Below are positions 1 to 9,096 of a DNA stretch of 64,000 bases, piece by piece (the first letter of the stretch is position 1; each line of letters starts with the position of its first letter). The translations under genes and the position numbers were made by a program. Under the pieces are notes generated by a model that saw nothing but the letters and a program-made list of their open reading frames with translations, made no database searches and was not told the origin of the DNA. The stretch is from Cellulomonas sp. 73-92 (GTDB lineage: Bacteria; Actinomycetota; Actinomycetes; Actinomycetales; Cellulomonadaceae): assembly GCF_001898175.1 (NCBI RefSeq), contig NZ_MKTH01000008.1, forward strand, positions 62,001-126,000, in the 5' to 3' direction.

Positions 1-492
1 GATGTCGCGATTCAGGTGGACGCCGACGGTCAGCACGATCCGGCACAGATCGGTCGCCTTCTCGCCACGATGGACGACGAGGGTGCGGACATCGTGATCG
101 GCTCGCGCTTCGCCGGCGCCGGCGACTACGAGGTGCACGGTCCCCGTCAGTGGGCGATGAAGCTGCTGTCGACCGTCCTGTCGCGCGTGACCCGGACGCG
201 CCTCACGGACACCACATCCGGCTTCAAGGCGTGCGGCCCTGCGGCGATCGCCCTCTTCGCCGCGGACTACCCGGCCGAGTACCTCGGTGACACGGTCGAG
301 TCGCTGGTCGTCGCGGCGCGCGCCGGCCTGCGCGTTCGCCAGGTGGCCGTGACGATGCGCGAGCGAGCAGGCGGCCGCCCCTCGCACCGACCGTTCCGCG
401 CCGCGGTCTTTCTCGGTCGCGCCATCCTGGCGCTGCTCATCGCGCTCTCTCGACCGGCAACGGCCCCCATCACCCATGAAGGCACTGCATGA
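1..492 (+). CDS. Glycosyltransferase family 2, DPM1-like (5' end missing)
   Basis: The reading frame is open from base 1, so the start and the first part of the GT-A fold lie outside the window; 163 residues remain. The visible part opens with the metal/nucleotide-sugar motif DADGQHDP, followed by VIGSRF and SGFKACG, which are typical of dolichyl/polyprenyl-phosphate glycosyltransferases. One hydrophobic stretch lies near the C-terminus, with no long membrane tail. Its stop overlaps the start of the DUF2304 gene by four bases, a common pairing in which the DUF2304 protein is a small membrane partner. Inferred role: moving a sugar from a nucleotide donor to a lipid carrier for envelope glycan assembly. 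The sugar cannot be told from sequence. Confidence 0.85.
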   Translation, partial: DVAIQVDADGQHDPAQIGRLLATMDDEGADIVIGSRFAGAGDYEVHGPRQWAMKLLSTVLSRVTRTRLTDTTSGFKACGPAAIALFAADYPAEYLGDTVESLVVAARAGLRVRQVAVTMRERAGGRPSHRPFRAAVFLGRAILALLIALSRPATAPITHEGTA

Positions 493-875
493 GCGGCTAC
501 GTGTTCGCCCTCGCCCTGACGGTCATCGTCCTGGTGATGCTCTTTCTCCTCATGCGCCGACGGCGCATGCGCGAGAAGTACGCGGCGGTGTGGATCGTGC
601 TCGCGCTGGCCGTCGTCGTGCTCGGGGTCTTCCCTCGGCTTGCGGTCTGGCTGGCGGCGCTCGTCGGCGTCGAGACGCCGGTCAACCTGGTCTTCGCCGT
701 GGCCTTCGTCGTCCTGCTCCTCGTGTGCATCCAGCTGTCCGTCGAAGTCTCGGGTCTCGAGGAGGAGACGCGCACGATCGCCGAGGAGCTGTCTCTGCTG
801 CGCTTCGAGGTCGAGCACCACGTCGAGGCATCCGGGCCGACCCGCGAGGCGTCGTCGAGCTCCGATCCGGCCTGA
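489..875 (+). CDS. DUF2304 family small membrane protein
   Basis: This 128-residue protein has three hydrophobic segments (about residues 4-22, 33-52 and 63-85) followed by an acidic, heptad-like tail. That is the layout of DUF2304 proteins, which usually lie beside DPM1-like glycosyltransferases. The start ATG overlaps the upstream stop (ATGA), so the two genes are translationally coupled. Its biochemical role is not established; a membrane anchor or partner for the glycosyltransferase is the usual inference. The gene ends inside a hairpin shared with the convergent gene. Confidence 0.8.
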   Translation: MSGYVFALALTVIVLVMLFLLMRRRRMREKYAAVWIVLALAVVVLGVFPRLAVWLAALVGVETPVNLVFAVAFVVLLLVCIQLSVEVSGLEEETRTIAEELSLLRFEVEHHVEASGPTREASSSSDPA

Positions 876-895
876 CCGGTTCGCGCCGGGTCAGG
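871..895. terminator. Bidirectional hairpin terminator between convergent genes
   Basis: CCTGACC pairs with GGTCAGG, extended inward by GG/CC with one bulged base, around a TTCGCG loop. The stem overlaps the stop codons of both converging genes. No U-tract follows, as is common in GC-rich actinobacteria. Confidence 0.55.
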
Positions 896-2915
896 GCGCA
901 CGCACGACGTCATAGATGTAGTACGTGACACCGCCCGACGGGATCCGGGCACGCTCCGCGAGGCACGGCTGGGCGGCGGGTCCCTCGGACAGGACGTGGG
1001 ACAGGTGTGTCTGGGCGAAGGTGTCGCACGAGTCCAGGCGCACCTGGACGACATCCAGGTGCGCGAGCGTGATCGGAGGCGCGCCAAGGTCGGCGACCCA
1101 GTTGACGTGCGCGTAGCGGTCCCACGTGGTCAGGTCGGACTTGTCCGGGTCCAGCGCGTCCCACATCGATGCCGTGGGCCACGCCTGGACCCCGCTGTAG
1201 GACTCCACGCCGGTCTCCCGCAGCACGGAGGTCGCCCCCAGTCCCCCGACAGCGACCCAAGCACCGGGCGCCTGGGCATCGGTCCGTTCGATCGCCTGAC
1301 CGATGTCCGTCGAGCGCAGGTCGAGGACCCCCTGGTACACGGGGTTGACCCAGCCGGCGGCCACGAGACCGACGATGGCGGACAGCAGTGCCGGCACGGT
1401 CGCACGACCGCGGGAGAACATCGCCGTTGCTAGCGCGAGCAGGACAAGGGCGGGAATCCACCACAGCGCGGTGACCAGGACCAACGGTGCCGCGGTGCGG
1501 ACACGGTGCCACACGGCCAGGTGGTTGCCCACCACCAGGAGCACCGCGACGGCGGTGGTCCACCACGGGATGCGGCCCGGCGGATCGGTCCGAAGACGCC
1601 CGACGACGAGCACCAGCAGGATGATCGAGGCGACCCCGTACCCGATGACGATCCGGGGCATCTCGACCCGGTCCAGCAGCAGGAGGTGGGCCAGCGGACC
1701 CCAGCCGGGCACATACGTGTAGGCGGCCAGCAACGCGAAGGAAGCGAGCACGCCGACGAGCGCCCAGTCCATCTCGCGCCGCCGTCGCCACTGGCGCCAC
1801 ACCAGCCATCCGGCGGACGCCACCAGGTACAGACCGAAGAAGATGAAGCTCGACCCCTCCGAGGCGTTCGCGGCGAACCCGGTGACGATCCCGCGGAGCG
1901 CCGACGAGAAGACGCCCGCGTACATCGGCGTCCAGGGGAACTCGTCGGCCCGACCGGGAGGCGTCAGGCGCTGCCCCGGGTACACCGTCGAGGTGACGGC
2001 GTTGACTGCCGCCGCGTGGGTCAGCAGGAACGCCCCGGCCGCCACGCCCGCGGCCACCGCGGCGACGCCCAGCGGGATCAGGCGCCGCCAGCGCGCCGAC
2101 CACGCCAGCTCGGTCGAGCTGCGCGTGGCGAACCAGCCGACGCAGAAGCCGATCGCCGGGTAGAAGCAGGGGATGAGGTAGGGCGGGTAGAGCGCGATCA
2201 CCGCCACCGCCACGAGGTACCCCGCAACCGCTGCCGCCGCCCACCGCATCCATCGACGCGGCGCCCGCAGCAGCACCACCATCGCGCCGGCGGCAGCCGC
2301 GGCGGCCGCCGGCGGCCAGAAGCTCCCCGAGCCGAACCACCACTGGAAGAACGGCGAGACCACGAAGGCACCGGCCACCAACCACGATGCGATGGTCCGA
2401 CGCCAGAGCAGGCAGGCCAGGACGAACACGGCCGCAGCCGCGACGAACAGGGGCAACCACCACCGGAACGCGTAGGCGTAGTCCAGCGGTAGGACGAAGA
2501 AGCCCCACTCGTGCGGGCGGAGCAGCACCGACCAGTCGCGAGTGGGCAGGTCCCACACGATCGACGCGTCGAAGCCGCCGGGCAGGACCTCGCTCATGCG
2601 CGGCAGCCCCTGCTTCACCTGCGAGATGATGAGCGGATTCGCGACGAGCCACTCGTCGCTGCGGATCGGTCGTTCGGTGCCGGCGAGGAGGTGCGGATCC
2701 GCGCCGGAGAAGAACTGCGAGTACAGCAGCCCCATCGACGAACCGTTGATCCGCAGCGCGACGAGCCCGGCGAACATCACGGCATAGCCGGCCAGCCCGT
2801 AGGCCACCTGCCGCAGGAGCGGGACCCGGCTCGGCCGAGTCCATCGGCGGTACCACACTGCCCATGTTCGAGGTGCGCTCGGCAGCGCCAGAACCTCGTG
2901 GCGCGTAGTGGACAT
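891..2915 (-). CDS. Large polytopic membrane protein, GT-C/YfhO-like
   Basis: The protein has 674 residues, about a dozen hydrophobic segments and a soluble C-terminal part of about 140 residues that probably faces outside. The first periplasmic-type loop carries the motif RPIRSDEW, seen in large actinobacterial membrane proteins resembling the YfhO/GT-C group. The chosen ATG has AGGAG ten bases upstream; a longer frame reaches 3059 but would overlap the upstream gene. It follows another large membrane gene on the same strand, 88 bases apart. Inferred role: transfer or handling of lipid-linked sugars in envelope glycan synthesis. No catalytic residue can be assigned with certainty. Confidence 0.7.
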   Translation of the reverse strand: MSTTRHEVLALPSAPRTWAVWYRRWTRPSRVPLLRQVAYGLAGYAVMFAGLVALRINGSSMGLLYSQFFSGADPHLLAGTERPIRSDEWLVANPLIISQVKQGLPRMSEVLPGGFDASIVWDLPTRDWSVLLRPHEWGFFVLPLDYAYAFRWWLPLFVAAAAVFVLACLLWRRTIASWLVAGAFVVSPFFQWWFGSGSFWPPAAAAAAAGAMVVLLRAPRRWMRWAAAAVAGYLVAVAVIALYPPYLIPCFYPAIGFCVGWFATRSSTELAWSARWRRLIPLGVAAVAAGVAAGAFLLTHAAAVNAVTSTVYPGQRLTPPGRADEFPWTPMYAGVFSSALRGIVTGFAANASEGSSFIFFGLYLVASAGWLVWRQWRRRREMDWALVGVLASFALLAAYTYVPGWGPLAHLLLLDRVEMPRIVIGYGVASIILLVLVVGRLRTDPPGRIPWWTTAVAVLLVVGNHLAVWHRVRTAAPLVLVTALWWIPALVLLALATAMFSRGRATVPALLSAIVGLVAAGWVNPVYQGVLDLRSTDIGQAIERTDAQAPGAWVAVGGLGATSVLRETGVESYSGVQAWPTASMWDALDPDKSDLTTWDRYAHVNWVADLGAPPITLAHLDVVQVRLDSCDTFAQTHLSHVLSEGPAAQPCLAERARIPSGGVTYYIYDVVRAP

Positions 2916-3003
2916 CGACCCGTCGCTCCTCACCGTCATGGCCGCGGCGGTCGCCCGACCCCCGCGAGGATACCGACCGCTGGGGACCATCACCGGCGGC
3001 GGG

Positions 3004-5049
3004 TCACCAGGAGAGGACGCGATCCGACAACCCATCCGGCTCCAGCAACCGCCGTACACCGTCCGCCGAGCCCGGCGGGACCACGACGACCGCCTCGGGC
3101 TCGTTGAGCACCGCGTCCCTGACCAGCGCAGCGAAGTCGGCGTCGGTCATCTGGGCGGGCGTCTTCACGGTCCGCATCAGAGCGTCGTCGGTCACGGTCC
3201 AGCGGCCCGTCAGGGCGTAGTACCACTGGGACAGCAGGAACCAGGCGACGCGTGGCGACGACGAGGGGACGGCGTAGACCACGGGAACGGCACGTCCGTC
3301 GTCGGCACGTGCCGCCGCTACGAGCGTCGCCGCTTCGGGGAGCGGTGCAGCACCGATCGCCAGGAAGTCGGCTCGAGCCGAGATACCGGGGGCGATCACA
3401 CCGCCGATCGAGCTCGGGAACTTGTGCGGGGTGCCGTAGGCCTGGGCCACCCCTGCCGTCAGCGCCACCGACACGACGGCGGCGACGGCCGACGTCCCGA
3501 CGCGCCTGGTCGACCAGCCCCGTCGAACCCCGAACCCCGGCGCCAGGACGGCCACGGCGCAGCACAGCACGATCGCCGACACGATCTGGGTCGCGATGGC
3601 GAACTTCCAGAAGTAGTACCCCACGTCGCCGGACTGCCGGATCTGTGCCCACGCGATGAGGCCCGACACGACGAGCCCCACCAAGGGGACGCAGCCGAGG
3701 GCACCCAGCCGCAGCACGTCGTCGCGATGCGCCGCACCTCGCGGGTTGCGGAGGTGCGCCAGCCCGAGGCCGCACGCGGCCAGGGCGAGGGCTCCGGTGA
3801 GAACGAAGACGCTGAACGGCACCTGGGTGATGCCACCCGGGATCTGGAGGATGTCGCTCAACGGCGGGTTCTGTCGCAGCATCGACCAGGCGACGCCGAG
3901 CCACAGGAGACCCGCGACGACGGGCACCAGTGCGCGTGCCCACTCCGACCACAACCGCGGCCATCGAGAACGCCGCAGGGGCAGGAGGGCGACGCCGGCC
4001 CCGAACACACCCATGACCAGCAGCAGCGACCAGTTGTGGGCGACGCCAAGGACTGCCCCCACCATCGCGACGAGCAGACCGACACTGCCCGGTTTGCTCA
4101 TCTGAAGGCCGATCAGGGGGAGGCAGCACAGCATCGCGACCGCGAGGTAGAAGTTGGGGAAGCCGTCGTGCACCAGGAGCCCTCCGGGGCCCAGCCCGAA
4201 GGTGACGACGGCGAACGTGGCGATGGGCAGGGCGAGCAACGGACGGCGACGAAGTGCCGGCAGCGAGCAGATCCCGGCGACGACGGTGACCAGGGCACCG
4301 ACGAGGACGATCGTCATCGCGCGCCCGTAGGCGACGAGGTCGGTGGCGACGTCTGCGGCCCCCACGCCCGCGAGACCTTCCATGACCGTGGCCGCCACGG
4401 CGTGGAAGCCCTGCGGATAAGGACCGTAGGTCCACTCGCCGAGAGCTCCCGTGGGCGCGTGGATCACCATGACCCCGAACCGCCGGATCATCTCCGTCAT
4501 GTTGTAGTGGGCCACGTTGTCCCAGCCCGCGAAGAACCGCGTGAGCTCTCCCGCCGCCGACACGGACTGAAGGCCGGGCTGGTAGATCCAGAGTGCCCCC
4601 GCGGCGGCCGCGGCCAGCACGGCATCCGTGCCGCGCAGGCGGGGCCACAGCAGCCGCACCCGATCGAGCGTGCTGCGCCAGACGACCCAGCCGACGAGAA
4701 CGCCGATCACGACACCGAGGATCACCCCGAAATGGCCCACCCCACCGACGGGCAGTCGCCACCACCACGTGACGGGGACCCACCCCAGGAACACGCAGCC
4801 CGCGATGAGCACCCGGCGCGCCAGCTCCCGAGACGTGGGCACCGCCAGCCCGGCCACGACCATGACGGCCAAGGCCGGCAGCCCACGCAGCACCTGGGCC
4901 TCGACGAGCCACGCGGCGGTCCCACCTGCGAGTGCACCCGCGGCCACCGCGGCGACACGACGGAACCACGGCCGCGGCGCGCCGGTGAGCAGGTCGGGGG
5001 ATGTCCCGGAATCGACGCTCCCGCTCGGCGCTGCCATCTGTGTGTGCAC
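3004..5049 (-). CDS. Large polytopic membrane protein, DUF6541-like
   Basis: About 681 residues with many hydrophobic segments and a soluble C-terminal domain of about 150 residues. The loop reading FFAGWDNVAHYN, followed by YGPYPQGFHA, matches the pattern of DUF6541-type actinobacterial membrane proteins, which have a GT-C-like layout. The start is uncertain: GTG at 5049 lies eight bases after a TACCGT hexamer (leaderless type), GTG at 5055 is also possible, and ATG at 5037 is in frame. It is followed on the same strand by a second large membrane protein, probably one operon. The function is unproven; the rhamnose/glycan gene context suggests a glycan-assembly role. Confidence 0.7.
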   Translation of the reverse strand: MHTQMAAPSGSVDSGTSPDLLTGAPRPWFRRVAAVAAGALAGGTAAWLVEAQVLRGLPALAVMVVAGLAVPTSRELARRVLIAGCVFLGWVPVTWWWRLPVGGVGHFGVILGVVIGVLVGWVVWRSTLDRVRLLWPRLRGTDAVLAAAAAGALWIYQPGLQSVSAAGELTRFFAGWDNVAHYNMTEMIRRFGVMVIHAPTGALGEWTYGPYPQGFHAVAATVMEGLAGVGAADVATDLVAYGRAMTIVLVGALVTVVAGICSLPALRRRPLLALPIATFAVVTFGLGPGGLLVHDGFPNFYLAVAMLCCLPLIGLQMSKPGSVGLLVAMVGAVLGVAHNWSLLLVMGVFGAGVALLPLRRSRWPRLWSEWARALVPVVAGLLWLGVAWSMLRQNPPLSDILQIPGGITQVPFSVFVLTGALALAACGLGLAHLRNPRGAAHRDDVLRLGALGCVPLVGLVVSGLIAWAQIRQSGDVGYYFWKFAIATQIVSAIVLCCAVAVLAPGFGVRRGWSTRRVGTSAVAAVVSVALTAGVAQAYGTPHKFPSSIGGVIAPGISARADFLAIGAAPLPEAATLVAAARADDGRAVPVVYAVPSSSPRVAWFLLSQWYYALTGRWTVTDDALMRTVKTPAQMTDADFAALVRDAVLNEPEAVVVVPPGSADGVRRLLEPDGLSDRVLSW

Positions 5050-5057
5050 GGACACCG

Positions 5058-5063
5058 ACGGTA
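5058..5063 (-). promoter_or_regulatory. Candidate leaderless -10 (TACCGT) for the DUF6541-like gene
   Basis: TACCGT on the minus strand lies eight bases before the GTG at 5049. This fits transcription beginning at the start codon. Confidence 0.4.
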
Positions 5064-5177
5064 CCGTTTCGGCCCGCTCGGGCCCGTATCTTCTCGAGGC
5101 CGCTCCCGGGCCCGCCGAGGCTCACCTGATCCGACGTGCGCTCAGGCGTGTCCCCCGGGGCGGGACGCGCCACCGTC

Positions 5178-5183
5178 TATCGT
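5178..5183 (+). promoter_or_regulatory. Candidate -10 (TATCGT) for the lipoprotein operon
   Basis: TATCGT lies about 35 bases before the chosen GTG start of the lipoprotein gene, in the divergent gap between it and the membrane-protein operon. No convincing -35 is visible. Confidence 0.35.
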
Positions 5184-5218
5184 GAAGCGCCCACCCCAGA
5201 GCAGCATTGCGAGGTCCC

Positions 5219-5761
5219 GTGCGACGCACGACGTTGCGCACCGTCGCCGTGGCCGGAGGACTCGCCGTCCTTCTGGCCGGGTGCACGTCGCACACCGCCG
5301 CACTCCCGGCGGCAACCGATCCGACTGCGGGGGGATCGAGCACCGCGGCCATGCCGACGCAGTCCGTGGTTGCGGCATCACCGGTCCCGTCGCCGGTCGT
5401 CACGCCGAGCGTGGCGCCAAGGCCGACCGTGGAGGCACCGACGGCGACGCCCGGCGACACTCGCACGCAGGTTGCCGTGACGGTCACCTCGGCGCAGTGG
5501 AACTCCGTGACGCGGGCCATCGAGGTCAGCTCGTTCGTCCCGGTGGTCGAGGACGGCGGGACCTGCACACTGACGGTGACGCTCGGCTCTGCGACCGTGA
5601 AGGTCGACGGACAGGCGTACGCCGACGCCAGCTCGACGTCCTGCGGACTCCTCACCGTTCCGGCGAAAGACCTCTCCAAGGGGACCTGGCATGCCGATGT
5701 CTCCTACGGATCGCCACACACGCGCGGCAGCTCCGCGCCCCAGCCCGTCGAGGTGCCGTGA
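5219..5761 (+). CDS. Secreted lipoprotein of unknown function
   Basis: About 180 residues. The N-terminus has basic residues, a hydrophobic core and the lipobox LLAGC, so it should be lipid-anchored on the outer face of the membrane. A Ser/Thr/Pro/Ala-rich linker follows, then a beta-rich C-terminal domain (about residues 80-180) with two cysteines that could form a disulfide. GTG at 5219 gives a tidy 22-residue signal; TTG at 5207 is an alternative. Its stop overlaps the next start by one base (TGATG), coupling it to the lysozyme-like repeat protein. No family was recognised for the C-terminal domain; the coupling suggests the two act together at the cell surface. Confidence 0.7.
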   Translation: MRRTTLRTVAVAGGLAVLLAGCTSHTAALPAATDPTAGGSSTAAMPTQSVVAASPVPSPVVTPSVAPRPTVEAPTATPGDTRTQVAVTVTSAQWNSVTRAIEVSSFVPVVEDGGTCTLTVTLGSATVKVDGQAYADASSTSCGLLTVPAKDLSKGTWHADVSYGSPHTRGSSAPQPVEVP

Positions 5762-8163
5762 TGCATGCCAGGCCACGCCGCGCAGTAGTCGCCCTCATCA
5801 CGGCGGTCGCGTCGGTGGTGACGTCAGTTGCGTTCTTCGCCGTGGCTCCGGTCCCCGCCGCACAGGCCGCGGCCAACGCCATTGACTTCGACCCCAGCGA
5901 CATCGTCAGCGACGCGGTGTTCTTCGACTGGACGACGATGTCGGCGTCCGACATCCAGGTGTTCCTCAGCCAGAAGGGCGCCACGTGCCAGCCCGGTAGC
6001 GACGGCACTCCCTGCCTCAAGGACTTCCGGCAGGACACCACGACGCGATCTGCCACCGACCGGTGCCCGGGCGGCTACGCCGGGGCGACCGGCGAGAGCG
6101 CCGCAACGATCATCGCCAAGGTGGCCCAGAGCTGCGGCATCAACCCGCAGGCGATCATCGTCATCCTCCAGAAGGAGCAGGGCCTCGTGACCGCGTCCGG
6201 CAGCGGCTTGTTTGCCAGCCGCTACCGGAGCGCCATGGGCTACGGGTGCCCGGACTCGGCCGCTTGCGACAGCACCTACTACGGCTTCTTCAACCAGGTG
6301 TACTCGGCGGCGTCGCAGTTCCGGAACTACGCGCTCAACCCGACGCGATACAGCTACCGCGCAGGCGTCGTGAACACGATCGCCTACTCACCGACGACCG
6401 GGTGCGGGTCGTCCCAGGTGCTGATCCAGAACCAGGCGACCGCCGGCCTCTACGACTACACGCCGTACCAGCCGAACGCCGCAGCGCTGGCCGCCGGCTA
6501 CGGAGCATCCTCCGACGCGTGCGCGTCGTACGGGAACCGCAACTTCTACCTCTATTTCACCGACTGGTTCGGTCCGACGACCCAGCGCGCGCCGATCGGC
6601 GTGGTGGACTCGGTGTGGACCAGCGACCAGGGTGTCACCGCCAACGGCTGGGCCTTCGACCCGGACACGACCGCGCCGATCGTCGTCCACGTCTACGTCG
6701 ACGGCCGGGACATAGCGGCAGCCTGGACATCGATCTCCCGTCCGGACGTCGCCGCCGTCTACAGGAAGGGCGACCTGCACGGCTATTCGATCTTCGCCCC
6801 GGCGGCCCCAGGGGTCCACCGGGTGTGCGTCTACGCGGTCGACTCGGCCGGACTCTTCGCGCCTGAGATCGGCTGCCGGACCGTCACGGTCGTCGACCGC
6901 CCGCCGCTGGGGGTGGTCGACTCCGCCACGGTCGCGGGCGGTCAGCTGACCGTCCGGGGGTGGGCGTTCGACCCTGACACCACCGGGCCGATCGTCGTGC
7001 ACGTCTACGTCGACGGACGCGACGTCGCCGCCAGCTGGACCGACATCTCGCGGCCCGACGTCGCGGCCGTCTACGGCGACGGTGACCTGCACGGCTACTC
7101 GATCGCGGCGGCAGCCTCGGGCGGCCCCCACCGGGTGTGCGTCTACGCCGTCGACACCGCCGGCGCCTACGCCCCTGAGATCGGCTGCCAGATGGTGAAC
7201 GTGGTCAACCGCCAACCGATCGGCGTGGTCGACAGCGCCACGGTGGCGGGAGGTCAGCTCACCGTCACCGGCTGGGCCTTCGACCCCGACACCACCGCGT
7301 CGATCGCCGTGCACTTCTACGTCGACGGCACGTGGACCACTGCCACCACCGCGGCCCTGTCCCGGCCTGACGTCGCTGCCGTCTACGGCATGGGGCCGCT
7401 GCACGGCTACGGCATCACGATCCCGACGACTCCCGGCCCGCACCGCCTCTGCGCGTACGCGATCGATGCGACGGGCGGCGTGAACCCCGAGATCGGCTGC
7501 GCCTCCTTCGTCGGTCCCGATCCGGGGGCCCTCGCCCGGGGCGCGGTCGAGAACCTCACCCTGAACACCACGACAGCCACCGCGACGGGCTGGGCGCTCG
7601 ACCCGGACACCACCGCCCCGATCCAGGTCCGGGCGTACGTCGATGGCGTGCTCGCAGGAAACATCATCGCCGCAGCCTCCAGGCCGGACATCGCCGCGAC
7701 GTACGGCGACGGTGACCTGCACGGGTACACGTTCGCCTTCATCGTCCCTCCCGGGACTCACACGGCGTGCGTGCGCGGCGTCGACGCCAACGCCGGCGTC
7801 GAGTCCGACCTCGGCTGCAAGACCGTGACGGTCGCCGCCAACGCCGCCAACAGGGCCCCCACGGGAGTCATCGACTGGGCAACCGCCTCCGGCGGCCAGC
7901 TCACCGTTGCAGGGTGGGCCTTCGACCCCGACACCTCCATGTCGATCGACGTCCGGTTCACCATCGACGGCACGCCGGCGGGCGACGGCCTTGCCGCCGG
8001 CCTGCGGCCCGATGTCGACGCGGTCTACGGCGACGGCGCGGCGCACGGCTACACGATTCCGCTGGCTACCCCGGCCGGCGCGCACACGGTCTGCCTGTTC
8101 GGCGTCGATCCCGCCACCGGAACGGCGGCCAAGCTCGCCTGCACGGGCTACACCGCGGGCTGA
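5761..8163 (+). CDS. Secreted lysozyme-like protein with five C-terminal repeats
   Basis: 800 residues. A Sec signal peptide (about 1-37, ending AQAAA) precedes a conserved actinobacterial domain (about 40-275). That domain has INPQAIIVILQKEQGLVT and AMGYGCPD motifs; Glu139 in KEQ sits where lysozyme/transglycosylase-like folds have their acid. Several paired cysteines suggest disulfides. Residues 277-800 are five repeats of about 100 residues, each with a GWAFDPDT core (GWALDPDT in the fourth). No LPXTG signal or membrane anchor is visible. Related proteins are widespread in actinobacteria but uncharacterised. Placed in the rhamnose gene region, it may cut or bind the wall. Hydrolase activity is inferred only. 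Confidence 0.8.
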   Translation: MHARPRRAVVALITAVASVVTSVAFFAVAPVPAAQAAANAIDFDPSDIVSDAVFFDWTTMSASDIQVFLSQKGATCQPGSDGTPCLKDFRQDTTTRSATDRCPGGYAGATGESAATIIAKVAQSCGINPQAIIVILQKEQGLVTASGSGLFASRYRSAMGYGCPDSAACDSTYYGFFNQVYSAASQFRNYALNPTRYSYRAGVVNTIAYSPTTGCGSSQVLIQNQATAGLYDYTPYQPNAAALAAGYGASSDACASYGNRNFYLYFTDWFGPTTQRAPIGVVDSVWTSDQGVTANGWAFDPDTTAPIVVHVYVDGRDIAAAWTSISRPDVAAVYRKGDLHGYSIFAPAAPGVHRVCVYAVDSAGLFAPEIGCRTVTVVDRPPLGVVDSATVAGGQLTVRGWAFDPDTTGPIVVHVYVDGRDVAASWTDISRPDVAAVYGDGDLHGYSIAAAASGGPHRVCVYAVDTAGAYAPEIGCQMVNVVNRQPIGVVDSATVAGGQLTVTGWAFDPDTTASIAVHFYVDGTWTTATTAALSRPDVAAVYGMGPLHGYGITIPTTPGPHRLCAYAIDATGGVNPEIGCASFVGPDPGALARGAVENLTLNTTTATATGWALDPDTTAPIQVRAYVDGVLAGNIIAAASRPDIAATYGDGDLHGYTFAFIVPPGTHTACVRGVDANAGVESDLGCKTVTVAANAANRAPTGVIDWATASGGQLTVAGWAFDPDTSMSIDVRFTIDGTPAGDGLAAGLRPDVDAVYGDGAAHGYTIPLATPAGAHTVCLFGVDPATGTAAKLACTGYTAG
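6589..8160 (+). repeat. Five tandem protein-coding repeats (GWAFDPDT type)
   Basis: Repeat units start near 6589, 6901, 7213, 7537 and 7855, each about 310-320 bases. They share the order (V)VDSATVAGGQLTV, GWAFDPDT, YVDG, RPDVAAVYG, LHGY, and a late cysteine pair. Units 1-3 are closest to each other; units 4 and 5 have diverged more. They probably arose by in-frame duplication and form a rod of Ig-like domains. Confidence 0.85.
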
Positions 8164-9011
8164 GCCTCGCCGATGACGAGCGGCGCCGCGGCATCCCACC
8201 GCTCGCGCCAAGGGCCGATCGGCGCAACGCCGATCGCCGTCAGCGCGTCGTGGCCGAGGACCGAGTAGGCCGGACGCGGCGCCGGACGGACGAAGGCCGT
8301 GCTCGTGGTCTCCCCGACGATCGCGGCGTCGAGCCCCGCGGCGGTGACGACCGCCCGCGCGAACTCGTACCACGACGTCTCGCCCGAGGAGGTGCCGTGA
8401 TACGTCCCCGAGGGCGCGCCGTCGAGCACCAGTCGCACGACAAGGTCGGCGAGGTCGACCGTCCAGGTCGGCTGCCCCACCTGGTCGGTGACGACGGCGA
8501 GGGGCCCACCCGCGCGGGCCACACGGGCGATGGTCTTGGGGAAGCTGTTGCCATGAGCGCCGTAGAGCCATGCCGTGCGCACGATGAGGTGCCGGGGTGC
8601 CATGGCGCGCACCGCCCACTCCCCCGCGGCCTTGGTGCGGCCGTATGCAGAGCGGGGTGCCGGCGGGGCGTCCTCGGCGTAGGGCGACGACGCGACGCCA
8701 TCGAACACGTAGTCGGTGGAGATGTGAAGCATCCGCGCACCGGTGCGGCCAGCTGCTCGCGCCAGGTTCGCGGCTCCGACAGCGTTCACCGCGAACGCGG
8801 CGCCCTCCTGCTCCTCCGCGGGATCGACGGCTGTGAAGGCCGCGCAGTTCGCCACGACGTCGTGGCCGGGCACGGCGGCCAGGACCGCCTCCGGGTCGGT
8901 GATGTCGAGCGTGTCCCGGTCGACGGCCGTCACAACTTCACCTTCGGCGCTCAGCCGTGCGATGAGGTCTTGACCGAGCATCCCGTAGGACCCGACGACG
9001 AGCCAGCGCAT
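8148..9011 (-). CDS. rmlD: dTDP-4-dehydrorhamnose reductase
   Basis: 287 residues of an extended short-chain dehydrogenase. The N-terminus has the Rossmann motif GSYGMLGQD, then ISTDYVFDG and the catalytic SAYGRTK (Tyr and Lys). It performs the last step of dTDP-L-rhamnose synthesis, reducing the 4-keto sugar with NAD(P)H in the cytosol. The ATG at 9011 has a GGGAGG ribosome site four to five bases upstream. Its 3' end overlaps the convergent repeat-protein gene by 16 bases. It is divergent from rmlC, 85 bases away. Identification is firm. Confidence 0.93.
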   Translation of the reverse strand: MRWLVVGSYGMLGQDLIARLSAEGEVVTAVDRDTLDITDPEAVLAAVPGHDVVANCAAFTAVDPAEEQEGAAFAVNAVGAANLARAAGRTGARMLHISTDYVFDGVASSPYAEDAPPAPRSAYGRTKAAGEWAVRAMAPRHLIVRTAWLYGAHGNSFPKTIARVARAGGPLAVVTDQVGQPTWTVDLADLVVRLVLDGAPSGTYHGTSSGETSWYEFARAVVTAAGLDAAIVGETTSTAFVRPAPRPAYSVLGHDALTAIGVAPIGPWRERWDAAAPLVIGEAQPAV

Positions 9012-9096
9012 GTGCCCTCCCGCTGCAGTTGACCGACGTGGCAGCCTATCCGCCTCGCTAGGCTGGCCGACGCCGCCCGACAGGAGAGGACCGAGA

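Noticed and set aside
2908-5760. Upstream extension of the lysozyme-like gene frame to 2908
   Set aside because: That part runs antisense through two membrane-protein genes and is Arg/Pro/His-rich; the signal peptide begins at 5761.
6589-8160. DNA-level tandem repeat or CRISPR-like array
   Set aside because: The periodicity is about 310 bases, in frame and diverged; it is a protein domain repeat.
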